A DNA stretch of 64,000 bases from Peromyscus leucopus. Its lineage: Eukaryota; Chordata; Mammalia; Rodentia; Cricetidae. A model generated the notes under the pieces. It ran no database searches, was not told the DNA's origin, and was given only the letters and a program-made list of their open reading frames with translations. Below are positions 59,863 through 64,000 of the stretch, piece after piece. Position 1 is the first letter of the stretch, and every line of letters starts with the position of its first letter. The stretch covers positions 74,044,518-74,108,517 of the forward strand of contig NC_051063.1 of the NCBI RefSeq assembly GCF_004664715.2. Reading direction: 5' to 3'. The position numbers were made by a program, and so were the translations under genes.

Positions 59863-60267
59863 TGTAGATATAAACAATCGTCTTATTAAAATAAGAAACA
59901 CAGAGCCAATGTAAAAGAGAAAGCCGAGAGGTCAGAGCTCAGAGCTAAAATCTTACCTCCTGCAGTGCTCCTAGCTTCCCTGAGAGAGAGCTACTTCCTG
60001 TTTGTCTGTCTTTAAATAGTCTTTCTGTTCTGTCTTCTCATTGGTTGTAAACACATGACTGCCTCGTCACTGCCTGTAAGTACCGCCCTCCAGGTCTTAA
60101 AGGGGTATGTCTCCAATACTGGCTGTATCCCTGAACACACAGAGATCTACCTAGCTCTTCTAACCACCACGCTCTTGCTATGGCTCTAATAGCTCTGACC
60201 CCAGGGCAACTTTATTTATTAACATACAATTAAAATCACATTTCAGTACAAATAAAATATCACCATA
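59863..60267 (-). mobile_element. Solo LTR, family B, exact duplication
   Basis: 405 bp with exact 6-bp flanks CTCCGG (59857-59862 and 60268-60273). Minus strand opens TATGGTGATATT (TG to TA change) and carries a TAATAAATAAAG signal and GGGGTCAGAGC shared with 53930-54401. Confidence 0.88.
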
Positions 60268-60352
60268 CTCCGGCCCAATGCTAACTACTTTGATGCAAAC
60301 TAAGGTGTAGTTTTAGAAGTTCAGTTAAACTGTTCTCATTAGAAATAAAGCC

Positions 60353-60455
60353 ATAGCTGGGTGGTGGTAGCACACATCTCTAATCCCAGCACTCACGAGG
60401 CAGAGGCAGGTGGATCTCTGTGAGTTGGAGGCCAGCCTGGTCTATATAGTGAGCT
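60353..60455 (+). repeat. B1 SINE, 3'-truncated
   Basis: GCTGGGTGGTGGTAGCACAC to CCTGGTCTATATAGTGAG. Confidence 0.85.
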
Positions 60456-62937
60456 AAAAACAAAGAAATCTGTATTCTATTTAAATCCAGTGATATTGCT
60501 TACAAATTTGAGAAGATACTACTTTTTCCTTAGACTAAGAATTTCATGCCAGTTGATTTTTCCAGAGTCACTGTAATTATGTGTATTTGGATTCTTACAA
60601 TTTGTTTCTAAGCTTTTAGTTTCTATAAGGAGTTTGTTTTCTGTGAATTTGAAAACTTTGATTTATTACCTGCTTATCTCAGTAAATCATTTTCACAGAG
60701 CACATACTTGAGTATAATTTGATATCACCTGTAAGTGGGAACTATTTTACATAGAAATAGAAGGAAAAGCTTTTCTGGTTATGGACAGACATGTAGAAAA
60801 CTTTTAGTTCTGTAACTAGCCATACATCAAACACAGTGGTTTCAGGTCACAAAGAACTGTTTTTTTTAATTGATTAAACTTACAAGTACACAAGTAAAAA
60901 TACTAAAAACCCAGGTTCTCCATTTTCAGTTGTTCGAAAAAGAGAATAATTCTTCAACACCCATCCAACATGACATCAGATCCAACTCTTGGTTCAATAG
61001 TGGGAATACAGTCCTGGTCCTGGAAATGGAAACACAGACCCAGGAAAGAGGAGGACATGAAGCAAAGAATGAGCAGTGATAGATAGCACTGCATGGGAAC
61101 CACCTTGAGGTATAAGAACAAGTATGCTTGGCTGAGCACTTCTCATGTGTCCTCCATCCAGTGAGCTCACTCAAGCTTCTCCGGAGATGACCTCTAGGGC
61201 TCTTAACTGTAATTTTTAAAAAGATAAAATAGTGTTCTCACCTAGACAGTGTAAATACATGTCTAATTTAACCGACTTGTTATTTGATACAAAACCAGTA
61301 AACATTAAAACTGATTCAAAGATCATTTGCAGATATAATTTAATGAAATAAAAGATTGAGATTAGATTGCTAGATAGATTAAAACAACTACTAATTATCA
61401 TATAGAGTGGTATACTAACATTTGGAATTACTCATTCCCTTCTAAGAACTCTACAGGTTGACCTGTGTCCCTACAGAGTTGTAAAATAAGATACTCACAA
61501 GAAAACCAAATGTAGATTTTTGTGTCCTAGAGGAACCATTTGGGAGAGGTGGTTTGGGGCTGCTTTGGAAGGGAGGGGAACTCAGGTTCTGTTCTCTGAA
61601 GTGTTTCTCCCTCCCCATCCTTACCTTCTTTTGAAAATACTCTCAACTGACTTCCTCTTTGCTAGCAGAGTTTGTTTGGAGCATCACTGAGGCACAGGAA
61701 GGCAGGCAGGTGAGGAGACAGGTGTACTTTGTTAGAATAAATAAGCACCCATTTGGGGAACAGTTTGGCTGGAAGTGAGAATTGGCCTATTAATATTCAT
61801 GTCACCTCTCCATGGAGCTTTGGAAATGGATACACACTGCATAGCTCATTAATCACTAAAGTTAGGCCATCTTTCCCCTGAATTCAAGGTGAATTTTCTT
61901 TTGTATAGCAGAGGGGAGCTTTATTATTTTTTCCTGTTATCAGCTAAATCCTTGAAATGGAGGAAACTTGTGAAAATTTTCTGATTAATTCCTTTACAGA
62001 TCCTAAACTGCAAACTGCAAACTTGGAAAGAAACATTAAGTATTGCTAAACCCCTCACTGACTGATTTATGAGCAAATTAAAGGTAGCTGCTGTATACAT
62101 GACTTTGCTTTTAAGTGACCTAACTGTAATTCTGTAAACACTGGCTTTGGGAATGTGCCAGTCAGAGTGAGCAAAAACTGGCCTAAGCTTGCTTGTTGGT
62201 CTTTTTATTTGTATCTTACCTTTGTTTCTCAAAACTTAAATAGAAGGAAAGCACCGGTATGAATCCTGTTTGTTTTACTTTTTTAAATTTTGTACCTTAT
62301 AGTTTATAGGCTCCTCCTCATATTTTGAAGATACAGGATGTGGTCCGTGCATTGATGCATGTGTCAGAGGGTCCTCAAGACCAGTGCTGTTTTCATAGTG
62401 CCTTCCTGACTCTCACTCTCATGAGTGTACAGTCTGTTTTCCAGAGGATCCATGATGACAGCAGAGGTTGACATGAGCATCAGGTGATCGTCTAATACAG
62501 ATTTGTAAAAAAAAAAAAAAAATCCAGAACTATGCAACTTTCCAAATATATTGTTTTTTGATTTTGGAAAGTGCAGTGTTTTATGTTTTCTTTTTTGTTG
62601 TTGTTTTTAACCACAGAATGAATCAAATATATTGAATTTATTGTTAATTTTAAATGAATTATTAGATCTATTTCTTAAATTTCACTTTGGTTTTCTAATT
62701 GATAATTACCTGTATATGTATTCCATTAGACATGAACTCTTGGGTGTTCTCTCTACTTTTCTGAATATAAGGGGGTTTGAGGTCATGAAGTTTGAGACCT
62801 GTCAATTTACATGATGATTTTTGGCTTTAAGGCAAATAGATAGTTATATATTAATGAAGTGGGATTTCAAGTCAGTAAGCACTGGTGACTTGGGGTACTT
62901 CTCTAGCAAGGGCTCCTGAGCTTCCTGGGAAAAAAAG

Positions 62938-62971
62938 CGGGGGTGGGGGTGGGGGGTGGGGGGTGGGGTGG
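62938..62971. repeat. G-rich simple repeat
   Basis: GGGGGT-type units. Confidence 0.9.
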
Positions 62972-63042
62972 ACTATTCTAAGACTTAGCTCTTTCTGACC
63001 CGGTTGACATGATGGTGGAAGAGGAGAGTATTATCTAAACTT

Positions 63043-63519
63043 CTTTTTTTTTTTTAACTTTTTCTTTTATTTTACAATACCATTCAGTTCTACATAACAG
63101 CCACAGATTCTCTTGTTCTCCCCCTTCCTGCCCCCTCCCCTTCTCCCCACCCCACCCCCATTCCCACCTCCTCCAGATCAAGGTCTCCCCCGAGGACTGG
63201 GATCGACCTGATAGACTCAGTCCAGGCAGGTCCAGTCCCCTCCTCCCAGATTGAGCCAAGCGTCCCTGCATAAGTCCCAGGTTTCAAACAGCTAACTCAT
63301 GCAACGAGCCCAGGACCTGGTACCACTGCCTAGATACCTCCCAAACAGATCAAGCCAATCAACTGTCTCACTTATTCAGAGGGCCTGATCCAGTTGGGGG
63401 CCCCTCAGCCTTTGGTTCATAGTTCATGTGTTTCCATTCGTTTGGCTATTTGTCCCTGTGCTTTATCCAACCTTGGTTTCAACAATTCTCGCTCATATAA
63501 ACCTTCCTCTTTCTCGCTA
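63043..63519 (-). mobile_element. 5'-truncated L1 (3' UTR only), exact duplication
   Basis: Antisense L1 3' UTR with the typical polypurine stretch (C-rich on +, 63118-63178) and T-rich tail. 13-bp flanks ATTATCTAAACTT (63030-63042 and 63520-63532). Confidence 0.92.
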
Positions 63520-63811
63520 ATTATCTAAACTTTTGATGTTGTGACAGGATGATGTCACCTACAGAGTTCATACTAGAGAAACATGCAATTGAATTACAAA
63601 AACAAACAAAACAGCTGACCTCCCTTATGCATATCTATGTTCCCTTGACTCAGGGCAGAGTATCTATGTAAATTTGGTATTTTTCTGCATGAAAGATTTC
63701 CCTCTGTTCTTTTATTGTTTTTCAATGATACATAGTAGTATGGATGCACAGGTTGTAGATCACTTTTATTTTGTTGCTTTAAATAGTCTGGCAATGAATT
63801 GGCTCTTTCAG

Positions 63812-63878
63812 TTAACTCCCATGCCTCGTTGAGTGCGGATCAGTTGTTTGAGTACTACCTCTCTGACACTGAGATCCA
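63812..63878 (+). other. Candidate cryptic or cassette exon in intron 8
   Basis: 67 nt between GGCTCTTTCAG and GTAAGC, with CpG-containing non-repeat sequence. From exon 8 (phase 0) it would read six codons (LTPMPR) then stop. Another frame is open and protein-like (ADQLFEYYLSDTEIQ) but does not fit the Ate1 phase. Confidence 0.3.
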
Positions 63879-64000
63879 GTAAGCTCATTTTGTATAGTTC
63901 CTGCCCAGTCCTAAAGTCAGCCACCTCTCCTCCTAGCACTGGTTCCTTTGGTTGCAGAAAATGTACCAAGATCTTGGCAGTACAGTGTGCTCATTTCTCT

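Larger units (their letters stand above)
48598..64000 (+). other. Ate1 intron 8 (continues beyond window)
   Basis: At least 15.4 kb. Contents: B1 copies near 49510-49900, MIR fragments, an old L1 (53270-54690) split by an LTR-containing insert, a B2 (55520-55735), a second old L1 (58560-59420) with two B1s, a solo LTR (59863-60267) and a 5'-truncated L1 (63043-63519). 50800-51530, 51700-52900, 55800-57700, 57860-58550 and 60470-63000 have no assigned element. The next coding exon expected from mouse ATE1 was not found. Confidence 0.7.

Noticed and set aside
60918..61080. Moderately long + strand frame (69 residues) in unique sequence
   Set aside because: No splice or start context, no recognisable family and overlapping frames on the other strand; likely chance.
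48598..64000. Ate1 exon 9 (peptide beginning A-E-N-P-P-D in mouse)
   Set aside because: No stretch translates to it next to usable splice sites; it is taken to lie beyond the window. A tblastn of mouse ATE1 against this window would settle it.

Overview
This is mammalian nuclear DNA from a muroid rodent. B1, B2, B3/B4 and ID SINEs, rodent LTRs and L1 fragments fill the introns. The B1 tails and LTR types suggest a cricetid (vole, deer mouse or hamster group) rather than Mus, but that is inference from repeat flavour only. The single protein gene I can support is Ate1 (arginyl-tRNA--protein transferase 1), on the + strand and running off the right edge.

Layout: a CpG-rich, TATA-less promoter region (about 1270-2330) holds two alternative first exons, with start codons at 1622 and 2122. 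These splice to exons 2 (6733-6796), 3 (9618-9680), 4 (19589-19692), 5 (21424-21678) and 6 (27227-27453). Two equal-length 129-nt exons follow, at 30265-30393 and 31193-31321; they are the mutually exclusive exon 7 pair. A 33-nt exon 8 lies at 48565-48597. The reading frame is continuous through all junctions with either first exon and either exon 7: 327 codons with the 2122 start, 320 with the 1622 start. Exons for the rest of the C-terminal transferase domain were not found and should lie beyond 64000.

The most interesting structure is around exon 7. One intronic element (31116-31134) is perfectly complementary to both alternative 3' splice sites: 15 nt at the upstream exon acceptor (30256-30270) and 17 nt at the downstream exon acceptor (31186-31202). 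It cannot pair with both at once, so it is a compact candidate switch for mutually exclusive splicing.

The introns are otherwise mostly repeats. Many insertions can be delimited exactly by target-site duplications: an antisense LTR retrotransposon (15447-18262), solo LTRs of two families, B1 copies, a hAT-type DNA element (23733-23943) and a 5'-truncated L1 (63043-63519). Two rearrangements stand out. A 192-bp patch at 41135-41326 is a chimera of a 71-bp direct copy and a 124-bp inverted copy of nearby sequence. A fold-back B1 pair at 23269-23506 sits inside a single target-site duplication. No RNA genes other than SINE-derived tRNA/7SL-like sequences, and no second protein gene, were found.
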